DNA from: Mesorhizobium sp. LSHC420B00
GTDB taxonomy: Bacteria > Pseudomonadota > Alphaproteobacteria > Rhizobiales > Rhizobiaceae
Length of the DNA stretch: 32,299 nt
Reading direction: 5' to 3'
Assembly (NCBI RefSeq): GCF_000503055.1
Contig: NZ_AYVY01000045.1
Location: forward strand, 1-32,299
Shown here: positions 10,580 to 17,698 of the stretch, one piece after another
Layout of the letters: each line of letters starts with the position of its first letter
Numbering within the stretch: position 1 is the first letter of the stretch
Made by a program: the position numbers and the translations under genes
The notes under the pieces: generated by a model
Databases searched by the model: none
What the model was told of the DNA's origin: nothing
The model's input: the letters and a program-made list of their open reading frames with translations, nothing else

Positions 10580-11515
10580 ATGCTTCGTAGCCTTGGAATA
10601 GGCGCCTCGCTCTGGGTCCTGCTGGCGACCCAGCCGGTCTTTGCGGCTGAACCTGAACAATGCAAGGTCGTGCGCATGGCCGAGCCTGGATGGAACGACC
10701 TTGCCTTCACCACCGGCGTCACCAGCGTCTTGCTCGATGCGCTCGGCTACAAACCGGCAAGCTCGCTTCTGGGCATCAACGTCATCTATGAATCCTTGAA
10801 GAACAATGATTTGGACGTGTTCCTTGGCTATTGGGATCCGGCGATGATCACCTATTACGAGCCCTATAAGAAGGACGGCTCGGTAGACGATGTGCGCGTC
10901 AATCTCGTCGGCGCCAAATACACCTTTGCCGTGCCGACTTACGTGTGGGAGGCCGGCGTCAAGGATTTTGCCGACCTGCAAAAGTTCGCCGACAAGTTCG
11001 GCAGGAAGATGTATGGCATCGAGCCGGGCTCGAACCAGCTGATGATGGACGCCATCGCCGATAAGTCGCTGGGCCTCGATGGCTGGCAGGTCGTCGAATC
11101 GAGTGAAGCCGGCATGCTTTCCGAGGTCGGCTACGAGATCAAGGAAAAGCGCTTCATCGTCTTCCAGGGTTGGGCGCCGCATCCAATGAACACGATGTAC
11201 GACTTCAAATATCTGAGCGGCGGCGACAAGTTCTATGGCCCGAACTTCGGCGCCGCGACGGTGACGACGCAGGTGCGCAAGGGCTATCTGCAGCAATGCC
11301 CGAATGTCGGGCAGTTGCTGAAGAACCTCGCCTTCGACATCGATTTCGAAAATCTCGGCATGGGCTATCTCATCAATGACGGCCTGAAGCCTGAGGAAGC
11401 CGGCCTGAAGGCCATCAAAGGGAATCCGGATAGGCTCGGCGCCTGGCTTGCCGGTGTCACCACATTCGATGGCAAGCCCGCGCTCGACGCGGTCAAGCAG
11501 CAGCTCGGCCTTTGA
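10580..11515 (+). CDS. ChoX-like choline/quaternary amine ABC-transporter binding protein
   Basis: Periplasmic substrate-binding protein of the OpuAC type, 311 residues. Residues 1-22 form a Sec signal peptide ending in PVFA. The start at 10580 follows GAGGAG by eight bases. By pattern with ChoX of Sinorhizobium meliloti, the aromatic box that holds the trimethylammonium group is W38, W85, Y114 and W198, with D40 in GWND and N152 as further ligands. The residue match was made by eye, without an alignment. The partner permease and ATPase (ChoW, ChoV) are not next to it. Instead the stop codon overlaps the TTG start of an alpha/beta hydrolase, followed by an amidase. It may serve a transporter encoded elsewhere. 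Control by the divergent BetI-like repressor is likely. Confidence 0.85.
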   Translation: MLRSLGIGASLWVLLATQPVFAAEPEQCKVVRMAEPGWNDLAFTTGVTSVLLDALGYKPASSLLGINVIYESLKNNDLDVFLGYWDPAMITYYEPYKKDGSVDDVRVNLVGAKYTFAVPTYVWEAGVKDFADLQKFADKFGRKMYGIEPGSNQLMMDAIADKSLGLDGWQVVESSEAGMLSEVGYEIKEKRFIVFQGWAPHPMNTMYDFKYLSGGDKFYGPNFGAATVTTQVRKGYLQQCPNVGQLLKNLAFDIDFENLGMGYLINDGLKPEEAGLKAIKGNPDRLGAWLAGVTTFDGKPALDAVKQQLGL

Positions 11516-12372
11516 TATCGGTCGATCAGGCTGGCTGGAACGGCCGCAAGCGCAAGGTCGGTGCCGGCTGCACTGAAACGGCCTGCGTCGAAATCGCCGG
11601 GCAGGAGCCCGCGCTGGTGCTGGTGCACGGCTTCTCCGACACGAGCCGCAGCTTCTCCTTGCTGGCGCCGCATCTCGCCGGGCGCCGGCTTATCATCCCA
11701 GACCTGCGCGGGCATGGCGCCTCGCCGGCCGGGACACGCGGCTTCGCGTCAGCGGATTTCGCGGAAGATGTGGTGAGTTTGATCGAGCGGTTGCGCCTCG
11801 AGCGGCCGGTTCTGGTCGGGCATTCCTTGGGCAGTATGGTGGCGATCGAGGCAGCAGCGCGCTATCCCGAGATGATTGGCGGCCTGGTGCTGATGGCCGG
11901 AACGGTGCGGCCGCAGATCGGTGAGGATCACCCGATGACCATTGGTGTGCGGGCACTTCGAGACCCGATATCGCCGGCCGATCCGTTCTATGACTATTGG
12001 CATGCCTGCGAGGCCGAGGTTCCAGCGGACTTCCTGACCATGGTTGCAAAGGAGGCGTCAGCCATGCCGGCGGCACTTTGGCGAGCAATCCTGGAGCAGG
12101 TTCGGCGCGTCGATCTTACCGACAAGGCGCGTACGCTGCGCCTGCCGGCGCTTGTCATTGCTGGCGGGCGCGACCTGCTCTTCGACGAAACGCACCAACA
12201 GCGGCTCCTCGAAGAAATCCCTGCCGCGGAGTTCGTGGGCGCGGCGCGGTGCGGGCATAACCCGCACTGGGAGGATCCGGCATTGGTCGCGGCAGCCATC
12301 GCCCGATATTTCAAGGTCCGGAGTAAAGCTGGATCCCAGTCGACGGCCGACGCGACCGGCAGTCCGGGCTGA
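11512..12372 (+). CDS. Alpha/beta hydrolase
   Basis: Alpha/beta hydrolase fold protein of 286 residues without a signal peptide. The triad is readable: nucleophile S105 in GHSLGS, acid D221 in GGRDLLF and base H249 in CGHNPHW. HGF at 39-41 supplies the oxyanion hole, and a cap region lies at about 140-195. The likely start is a TTG at 11512 that overlaps the choX stop codon (TTGA). No ATG or convincing GTG lies between it and the first conserved strand (PALVLVHG), so coupled translation is the best reading. The gene sits between a choline-type binding protein and an amidase, so hydrolysis of an imported ester or amide is plausible. The exact substrate is unknown. The last 20 residues are low in conserved character. 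Confidence 0.82.
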   Translation: MISVDQAGWNGRKRKVGAGCTETACVEIAGQEPALVLVHGFSDTSRSFSLLAPHLAGRRLIIPDLRGHGASPAGTRGFASADFAEDVVSLIERLRLERPVLVGHSLGSMVAIEAAARYPEMIGGLVLMAGTVRPQIGEDHPMTIGVRALRDPISPADPFYDYWHACEAEVPADFLTMVAKEASAMPAALWRAILEQVRRVDLTDKARTLRLPALVIAGGRDLLFDETHQQRLLEEIPAAEFVGAARCGHNPHWEDPALVAAAIARYFKVRSKAGSQSTADATGSPG

Positions 12373-12380
12373 GAGCAGTC

Positions 12381-13829
12381 ATGAACCTTTCCGAATATGT
12401 GGCGTTGGATGCCGTCGCCCTGGCCGGGCACGTTCGTTCGGGCGAACTGTCCGTTGTCGAGGTCGTCGAGGCGGCTATCGAAGCAATCCAAAGCATCAAT
12501 CCCGCCATCAATGCCGTGACACTGATCGATGCGGACCGGGCGCTTTCCGCGGCGGCAAGCTGCAACCGGCACGCCGCACTCGCCGGCATTCCTTTCCTGG
12601 TCAAGGACACCGGCGTGAATGTGCGGGAGTGGCCGACGACGCACTCGTCGCTCTACTTCAAGGATGCCGCGCCGAAACCCGACAGCGAGATCGTCCGGCG
12701 ATGGCGGGCCGCCGGTCTGATCTTGCTGGGCAAGACAAACACGCCTGAATTCGCCAATGACTTCGTCACCGAACCCAGCTTTCGCGGCCCCACCTTGAAC
12801 CCTTGGGATCTTTCGCTGACGGCGGGCGGCTCAAGCGGTGGAGCTGCTGCCGCGGTGGCAAGCGGCATGGTGGCGGTCGCCCACGGTTCCGATATCGGCG
12901 GCTCGATCCGGGTGCCGGCTGCCTGTTGCGGCGTGTTCGGCATGAAGCCGTCGCGCGGACTCACGCCTGTCGGCCCCTGTCGAGGTCAGGTCGGCGCCGG
13001 GCTCTACGCCGACAACGTCCTGTCCCGCACCGTTCGCGACAGCGCCGCCATGCTGGACATAACTGCCGGTCCAGAACAAGGAGCGCCTTACTCCGTGTCA
13101 AAATCGGTGCCGTCCTACCTGGACTGGCTGTCTTCGCCCGGCGAGCATCTGCGCGTCGCGTGCCTGGCGCACCGGCCGGATGGCGCGCCGGTCGCGCCCG
13201 AGATCGAGGAAAAATTACGTCAAGCCATGGTCCTCCTCGAGGATATGGGGCACGAGGTCACACAGGCGCGTTTCCCGCGGGAAGGCAGCGCCGAAACGGA
13301 CTGGAGCATCTTCTGGATGTCGGAGGTCGCGCGGCTGGTTGACGAGCGCGCCGACGAGATCGGGCGGATGCCGGGGGCCGGCGAAATCGAAAGCCTCAGT
13401 CGTCACGCGCTCGACTGTTTTCGACGGTCCTCGGCCGCCGACTATCTCAGGGCGCAGGACCATGTGCACAGCGCTTCGCTGGCGATGGCGAGGGCGTTCG
13501 ATGCGTTCGACCTGATCATGACGCCGACCACGGCCGGCCTGCCGCCCCGGCTTGGCGCCATCCATGGCGATGGTGCTCTCTTTGATTACGAGGCTTGGGC
13601 GAGCCGGGCTTACGGCTTTGCGCCTTTCACGGAAATCTTCAACGTCACCGGCCAACCGGCCGCCAGCCTGCCGCTGTTCCAGTCGAAAGGCGGCCTGCCG
13701 ATTGGCATCCAGCTCATCGGCCGCAAGAACGAGGATCACCGTCTGCTGCGCGTTTGCCTTGACCTGGAGCAGGCAACCGCATGGACGGCGCGTTACCAGG
13801 CGATCCATGCCAGACACTTTCAGGCATGA
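12381..13829 (+). CDS. Amidase (amidase signature family)
   Basis: Amidase-signature enzyme of 482 residues that hydrolyses carboxamides by a Ser-cisSer-Lys triad. The residues are K75 in FLVKDTG, S151 in the AGGSSGGAAAAVASGMVAVA stretch, and the nucleophile S175 in DIGGSIRVPA. GMKPSRGLTPVG follows, as expected. The substrate-determining C-terminal half has the usual PTTAG-type and FTEIFNVTGQPA blocks. It lacks GatA-specific context (no gatB or gatC nearby), so a catabolic amidase is likely. It begins eight bases after the hydrolase stop, so choX, hydrolase and amidase form one apparent operon. The start at 12381 is the first ATG of the open frame, with a weak GAGAG-like site upstream. Confidence 0.92.
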   Translation: MNLSEYVALDAVALAGHVRSGELSVVEVVEAAIEAIQSINPAINAVTLIDADRALSAAASCNRHAALAGIPFLVKDTGVNVREWPTTHSSLYFKDAAPKPDSEIVRRWRAAGLILLGKTNTPEFANDFVTEPSFRGPTLNPWDLSLTAGGSSGGAAAAVASGMVAVAHGSDIGGSIRVPAACCGVFGMKPSRGLTPVGPCRGQVGAGLYADNVLSRTVRDSAAMLDITAGPEQGAPYSVSKSVPSYLDWLSSPGEHLRVACLAHRPDGAPVAPEIEEKLRQAMVLLEDMGHEVTQARFPREGSAETDWSIFWMSEVARLVDERADEIGRMPGAGEIESLSRHALDCFRRSSAADYLRAQDHVHSASLAMARAFDAFDLIMTPTTAGLPPRLGAIHGDGALFDYEAWASRAYGFAPFTEIFNVTGQPAASLPLFQSKGGLPIGIQLIGRKNEDHRLLRVCLDLEQATAWTARYQAIHARHFQA

Positions 13830-13872
13830 ACCAGGAGGCTCCGGCGACGTAGGAGGCGTCGACGATGTTGGT

Positions 13873-14670
13873 TCATACCGAAATTGGGTGCTGCCCGAGC
13901 AGCGATCGCGCCGTCGGCAACAGACGCAAAACCTCCGCGGGCCTGGCGAATTCCCGTTGTACGGTCTGCTGAAGCGCCTGCCAGTCTGGGGAGGCGGCCA
14001 AGGCCGCCTCGTGGCGGGTATGCGCCTCGGCGCTGTCGAAACCCGTGACGCTGATGAAGACGTTTTCGCTGGCCCGCACCGGCAGCCGCGGAAAGCTGTT
14101 TTCGGCATGCTCGGTGACGAAGGCGGCGAGCGGTTGTCCGCCAAGTGCGGCAAGAACCGGAAGAGCCTCGGTCTGGAAATCCCTGGCGAAGCCGGCTTCG
14201 AGGCCCGGTCGCAAATGATGAATCCTGATGACAACAATTGCCTGTAAAGCACTGCTTGTGCTTGGTTCTTCGAGATCCGTTTGGGGTACTCGTTGCGATC
14301 CCGAGAGGTCGAAGCCGGCGCCCGGCCAAGCCGGTTTCAGCAGCAGCACGTCGTCGGAATCGATCATCGTGGCGTTGGCGGCGTTGCGCCAGGCCGCCCA
14401 TACCGGCCCGTCATAGAAGGCGGCCAGCGCATGCTTCCGCGCGATCATGCCGTCGAAGCCGCGCAACCAGACGAACATATCTGGCCGGTCGAGGTCGCGG
14501 AACTGGCCGATGATGGTCATCCCCGCGGTTTCCTGGCCCTCGATCAAATGATTGTCGAAGATGCCGATCAGCGTCTCGCGTCGGCCAGGTTTCAGCGTGT
14601 ATTGCCGAAGTTCGACGACGGGCGAGGCGAGCAGATCGGATTTAGGCGCGGCATTCAAAGGCAGGTTCAT
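13873..14670 (-). CDS. NIPSNAP family protein
   Basis: Protein of 265 residues with two ferredoxin-like NIPSNAP domains. The first begins with VVELRQYTLKPGRRETLIGIF (about 18-38) and has the FVWLRGF strand. The second is around 140-230 with IRIHHLRPG and ENVFISVTGFDS. Bacterial members are dimeric alpha-beta barrel proteins of largely unknown function, sometimes linked to small-molecule oxidation. The start at 14670 lies 12 bp from the first of two 24-bp palindromes shared with a divergent TetR gene, so this is the probable regulated target. It converges with the amidase gene 43 bp away. No catalytic residues can be named. Confidence 0.82.
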   Translation of the reverse strand: MNLPLNAAPKSDLLASPVVELRQYTLKPGRRETLIGIFDNHLIEGQETAGMTIIGQFRDLDRPDMFVWLRGFDGMIARKHALAAFYDGPVWAAWRNAANATMIDSDDVLLLKPAWPGAGFDLSGSQRVPQTDLEEPSTSSALQAIVVIRIHHLRPGLEAGFARDFQTEALPVLAALGGQPLAAFVTEHAENSFPRLPVRASENVFISVTGFDSAEAHTRHEAALAASPDWQALQQTVQREFARPAEVLRLLPTARSLLGQHPISV

Positions 14671-14682
14671 CGCTCGATCTCA

Positions 14683-14706
14683 AAAACAGGACAGTCATCC
14701 TGTTTT
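14683..14706. promoter_or_regulatory. TetR operator-like palindrome 1
   Basis: Perfect 9-bp arms AAAACAGGA and TCCTGTTTT are separated by six bases. It lies between the NIPSNAP start (14670) and the TetR start (14755), and is followed after two bases by a second palindrome of the same length. Confidence 0.7.
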
Positions 14707-14708
14707 AC

Positions 14709-14732
14709 AAAACAGACCGGTTGTCCTGTTTT
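14709..14732. promoter_or_regulatory. TetR operator-like palindrome 2
   Basis: Seven-bp arms AAAACAG and CTGTTTT surround a ten-base centre that contains ACCGGT. It starts 26 bp after palindrome 1 and has the same total length of 24 bp. The centre AGACCGGTTGTC recurs in the divergent TetR promoter at 31256-31267. Confidence 0.7.
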
Positions 14733-14754
14733 GTCAATCTGCTATCGTGTGGAA

Positions 14755-15414
14755 ATGTCAGCAGAGACCACAGCCCGCCCAAAGGCGCGGGCTAAAAAAC
14801 GCACCAATGACCCCGAAGGCATGCGCAAAAAGGTGCTCGATGTCGCCGAAGAGGCGTTTCAGGCACGCGGCTATCACGCCTCCAGCATGGGCGACCTGAT
14901 GGCGACGGCGGGCGTCACCGGCGGCGCGCTGCACCACCATTTCGCGACCAAGAAGGCGCTGGCGCTAGCAGTCATCGAAGAGCGGGTCGCCGCCGCCGTC
15001 GAGGAGACCTGGATCGCGCCAGTGCGGAGGGCCGGCTCGGCGCGGGAGGGCGTGCGCGCCGTGTTCGCGGCCGTCGCGGCGGAGCTGGAGCAGCAGGGAT
15101 TCGTGCGCGGCTGCCCGCTCAACAATCTGGCGCACGAACTGTCGCTTGCCGATCCGGATTTCCGCATTGCCCTTGCCGACATTTTTTCGGCCTGGCGTCA
15201 GGCGATTGCCGACAAGATCAGGGCCGACCAGCAGGCGGGCCGGGAGCAGGGCACCGATCCGCAGCGCTTCGCAGCGCTCGCCGTCGCCACCTATTCCGGC
15301 GCCATGTCGATGGCCAAGACCGCACAGGACACAAGAGTGCTGCGCGACTGCCTGATGGCCTTGGAACAGGGAGTCACGAGGCGACGTCGCAGGATACTGC
15401 ACAAAGCCCCTTGA
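14755..15414 (+). CDS. TetR family transcriptional regulator
   Basis: TetR/AcrR regulator of 219 residues. After a basic, Arg/Lys-rich leader of about 20 residues comes the helix-turn-helix domain (about 25-70) with EEAFQARGYHASSMGDLMA and a recognition helix in VTGGALHHHF. The ligand domain contains RGCPLNNLAHELS, a pattern common among regulators of redox or electrophile responses. The start at 14755 is placed at the first ATG after the tandem operators, with a weak GTGTGGA upstream; the frame stays open further 5' but runs back through the operators and the NIPSNAP gene. It probably represses itself and the divergent NIPSNAP gene. The inducer is unknown. Confidence 0.9.
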   Translation: MSAETTARPKARAKKRTNDPEGMRKKVLDVAEEAFQARGYHASSMGDLMATAGVTGGALHHHFATKKALALAVIEERVAAAVEETWIAPVRRAGSAREGVRAVFAAVAAELEQQGFVRGCPLNNLAHELSLADPDFRIALADIFSAWRQAIADKIRADQQAGREQGTDPQRFAALAVATYSGAMSMAKTAQDTRVLRDCLMALEQGVTRRRRRILHKAP

Positions 15415-15474
15415 CGCCGGCAGGACAGAGGCGCCGCCGTCGCTCACTATGACCGAGGTGGGGAGGCCGAGCTC

Positions 15475-16068
15475 TTAATTCGGCAGCGGCTTGATCAGCT
15501 CGTAGCCGACCACGCTTTCGGCGCTGGTGCCCTCGTCATAGCGCCTGGCCACAACTGCCTGCAAGTCGGGTGCGTAAAGCGCGGTAAACTCGTCCCGCGT
15601 CTCGCCGGCCTCGCTCCTGATCGTCTGCTTGACCGCGAGCACGGAGTATTTGCATTCACCCAGGCTGAACGTCTCCTTGCCCTTGACGTTGATCTCCAGC
15701 GTCTCGGTGCCCTTCGGCGGCTTGTTCGGTGCGAGGCGGGCAAACACGATCTTGTTCTTAGCCCCCGCCTTCAGCGGGAACACCTTCCTGAGATCGGAAA
15801 ACGGGATCATCGCCAGCTGCCCCGTGCTGCTGTCGCGAAACACCTCGATCAGTCCGCCGAACAGGTACTGCGACTGCGGCGATTGCGACTGGTATTTGTT
15901 GGCAACGGCCACCATTCCGCCCGCTGCCGGTCGAAATTCGCTGTGGATGCCAGGCCTTTCGAGAATGAAGCCGGCCTTGGCCGATTTGACGTCGATGCAC
16001 TCGGCGCCATGCGCTGCGCTCGTCACCGCCAGAATGGCCATTGTCATGCCGATGGAAGCAGTTTTCAT
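15475..16068 (-). CDS. Exported protein of unknown function
   Basis: Unrecognised protein of 197 residues. Residues 1-21 form a Sec signal peptide (MKTASIGMTMAILAVTSAAHG), so it is probably periplasmic. The mature part has two cysteines, one just after the signal in ECIDVK and one in GECKYSV, which could form a disulfide. The rest is beta-rich with many Lys and Gly residues and no known catalytic motif. The start at 16068 is preceded by GAGGAGGAC, a strong ribosome site, and is preferred to an in-frame ATG 48 codons upstream. It is convergent with the TetR gene and divergent from the metallophosphoesterase. It reads like a conserved rhizobial exported protein; no function is proposed. Confidence 0.75.
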   Translation of the reverse strand: MKTASIGMTMAILAVTSAAHGAECIDVKSAKAGFILERPGIHSEFRPAAGGMVAVANKYQSQSPQSQYLFGGLIEVFRDSSTGQLAMIPFSDLRKVFPLKAGAKNKIVFARLAPNKPPKGTETLEINVKGKETFSLGECKYSVLAVKQTIRSEAGETRDEFTALYAPDLQAVVARRYDEGTSAESVVGYELIKPLPN

Positions 16069-16187
16069 GCCGTCCTCCTCTGCCCGCGCAAGTTGAATGC
16101 CGAAAGCAATGCCAGACCTGGGAGAACGTGTCGACATACTTTGCGAGCAACTGGACTGCCGGTCCGCGTCGTGCTGAATTTTAGCGC

Positions 16188-17318
16188 ATGATGCATCGCA
16201 TTCCCGCCCCACCGGTTTCCCGGCGCAGCTTCCTGATGCAGGCAGCGGCCCTTGCCGTGGCCGGCGCCGTTTCGCGCCCGGCCTTCGGCCAGACCGGGCA
16301 GCGCATCCCGCCGATCGACGCCACCTTCCTGTTTATCGCTGATGTCCATGCCTGCCGAATGGCGAACGGATTGAGCCCGCATTGCGAGCAGGAGGGCAAG
16401 ACTGACGCTGCCTTGCTGCGCAATGTCGCCGCACTCAACGGCGTCGGTGACAGACAATGGCCGGCCGAAATCGATGGCGTTGCCACCGGCCTGCGCTCGA
16501 CGGGCAAAATCAGCACGCCGCTCGGCCTCGTCGTTGGCGGCGACATCACCGATGACGGCGGCGGCCAGATCACCCAGCCCAGCGAGGGCACGCAGCTGCT
16601 TCAGTTCAGCCAGCGCTACCAGCAGGGCGTCGGCCCCGACCGCGTGCACATTCCGGTCTATGTCGGCCTTGGCAACCACTACCTCGACCAGAACGGCCCG
16701 CGCTCGCATGTCGACTGGTACCGCCGCGAAATGCGAGACTATGTTGAGGTCAACCACCGCCCCGGCGTGTTCTTCAAGCCGCCTGCGCCGGCGACCGACT
16801 ACGACGTCGAGACCGACTGCTATTCATGGGATTGGGGCGGTCTGCATCTTGTCCAGACGCACCGTTTTGCCGGCGATACCGGCCACGGCGCCGCCAGCAG
16901 CCTGCCATGGCTGAAGCAGGACCTTGCCACCTATGCCGGCGACGGCCGCCCGGTCATCCTGTTCCAGCATTATGGCTGGGATACCTTTTCGATCGAAAGA
17001 TGGGACGCGACCGAAAGTAGCTTCGACGACAACGGCACGGGTCCACCGCATTGGTGGAGCGAGGCCGACAGGCAGGCGCTGCTGGCTGTGCTGAAGGGTT
17101 ACAACGTCGTCGGCATCTTCCATGGCCACCAGCACGCGACGCCGATGATCTACCACCGTGACGGGCTTGATTTGTTCAAGCCGAAGGCCGCCTTCATGGG
17201 CGGCTTTGCGTTGGCGCGGGTGACCGGAAACAGCATGGATGTGGTGCTGGGCGAAGCCGCCGGAGATCATGGCGAGGTCACCTTCACCAATGCGTACAGC
17301 AAAAGCCTGACTTTCTGA
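16188..17318 (+). CDS. Tat-exported metallophosphoesterase
   Basis: Calcineurin-like phosphoesterase of 376 residues exported folded by the Tat pathway. The signal has twin arginines in S11-R-R-S-F-L-M followed by a hydrophobic stretch ending near PAFGQ at residue 35. The metal-binding motifs appear in order: D52-V-H54, G118-D119, G162-N-H164 with D167, H261, and G313-H-Q-H316. This is the full set for a two-metal centre, so it should be active on a phosphate ester in the periplasm. The substrate is unknown. No good ribosome site precedes the ATG, and the second ATG at 16191 is equally possible. A strong terminator follows 20 bp after the stop. Confidence 0.88.
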   Translation: MMHRIPAPPVSRRSFLMQAAALAVAGAVSRPAFGQTGQRIPPIDATFLFIADVHACRMANGLSPHCEQEGKTDAALLRNVAALNGVGDRQWPAEIDGVATGLRSTGKISTPLGLVVGGDITDDGGGQITQPSEGTQLLQFSQRYQQGVGPDRVHIPVYVGLGNHYLDQNGPRSHVDWYRREMRDYVEVNHRPGVFFKPPAPATDYDVETDCYSWDWGGLHLVQTHRFAGDTGHGAASSLPWLKQDLATYAGDGRPVILFQHYGWDTFSIERWDATESSFDDNGTGPPHWWSEADRQALLAVLKGYNVVGIFHGHQHATPMIYHRDGLDLFKPKAAFMGGFALARVTGNSMDVVLGEAAGDHGEVTFTNAYSKSLTF

Positions 17319-17337
17319 CGGGTAAGAGACGGCGCAA

Positions 17338-17362
17338 AAAAAGGCGGCCGAGCCGCCTTTTT
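17338..17362. terminator. Bidirectional rho-independent terminator
   Basis: Perfect 11-bp arms AAAAAGGCGGC and GCCGCCTTTTT flank a CGA loop. The hairpin has T-runs on both strands and lies between the convergent metallophosphoesterase gene (ending 17318) and csbD gene (ending 17385), so it can serve both. Confidence 0.92.
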
Positions 17363-17384
17363 CCTGGTTTGCGAAGGGCAGGCG

Positions 17385-17564
17385 TCAAAGCGCCTTCTTC
17401 ACCTTGTCCTTCACGTCGCCGTAAGCCTTCTGGATCTTGCCGGTGGCCTTGTCGACGTTGCCTTCGGCCTCGGTGCGTCTGTTGCCGGTGGCCTTGCCGG
17501 CGGCCTGCTTGACCGAGCCCTTGGCTTGCTTGGCGACGCCTGCCACCTGATCCTTGTTCACCAT
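17385..17564 (-). CDS. CsbD family stress protein
   Basis: Small hydrophilic protein of 59 residues, MVNKDQVAGVAKQAKGSVKQ at its start and DKATGKIQKAYGDVKDKVKK at its end, which is the pattern of the CsbD family of general-stress proteins (two internal GxxKxxxG-type repeats). It is rich in Lys, Ala, Gly and Gln and lacks Cys and Trp. Members are induced by stress in many bacteria but have no defined biochemical activity. The start at 17564 has AGGAG seven bases upstream. It is a stand-alone gene, closed by the bidirectional terminator. Confidence 0.88.
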   Translation of the reverse strand: MVNKDQVAGVAKQAKGSVKQAAGKATGNRRTEAEGNVDKATGKIQKAYGDVKDKVKKAL

Positions 17565-17698
17565 CGCGCATCTCCTGGAGTTCGGGAGTTTTATTTGCGA
17601 GGCAAACGGTCAGGCACCGCTTCGGTTCCATGCATCGCCGGACAACCGGTTGCACCCGGCGCGGTAATGCGGCTAGGCTCTGCCCCGGGGGGATTTCG

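Noticed and set aside
14281..14754. N-terminal extension of the TetR gene
   Set aside because: It would run through the NIPSNAP gene and both operator palindromes; the regulator fold begins after 14755.
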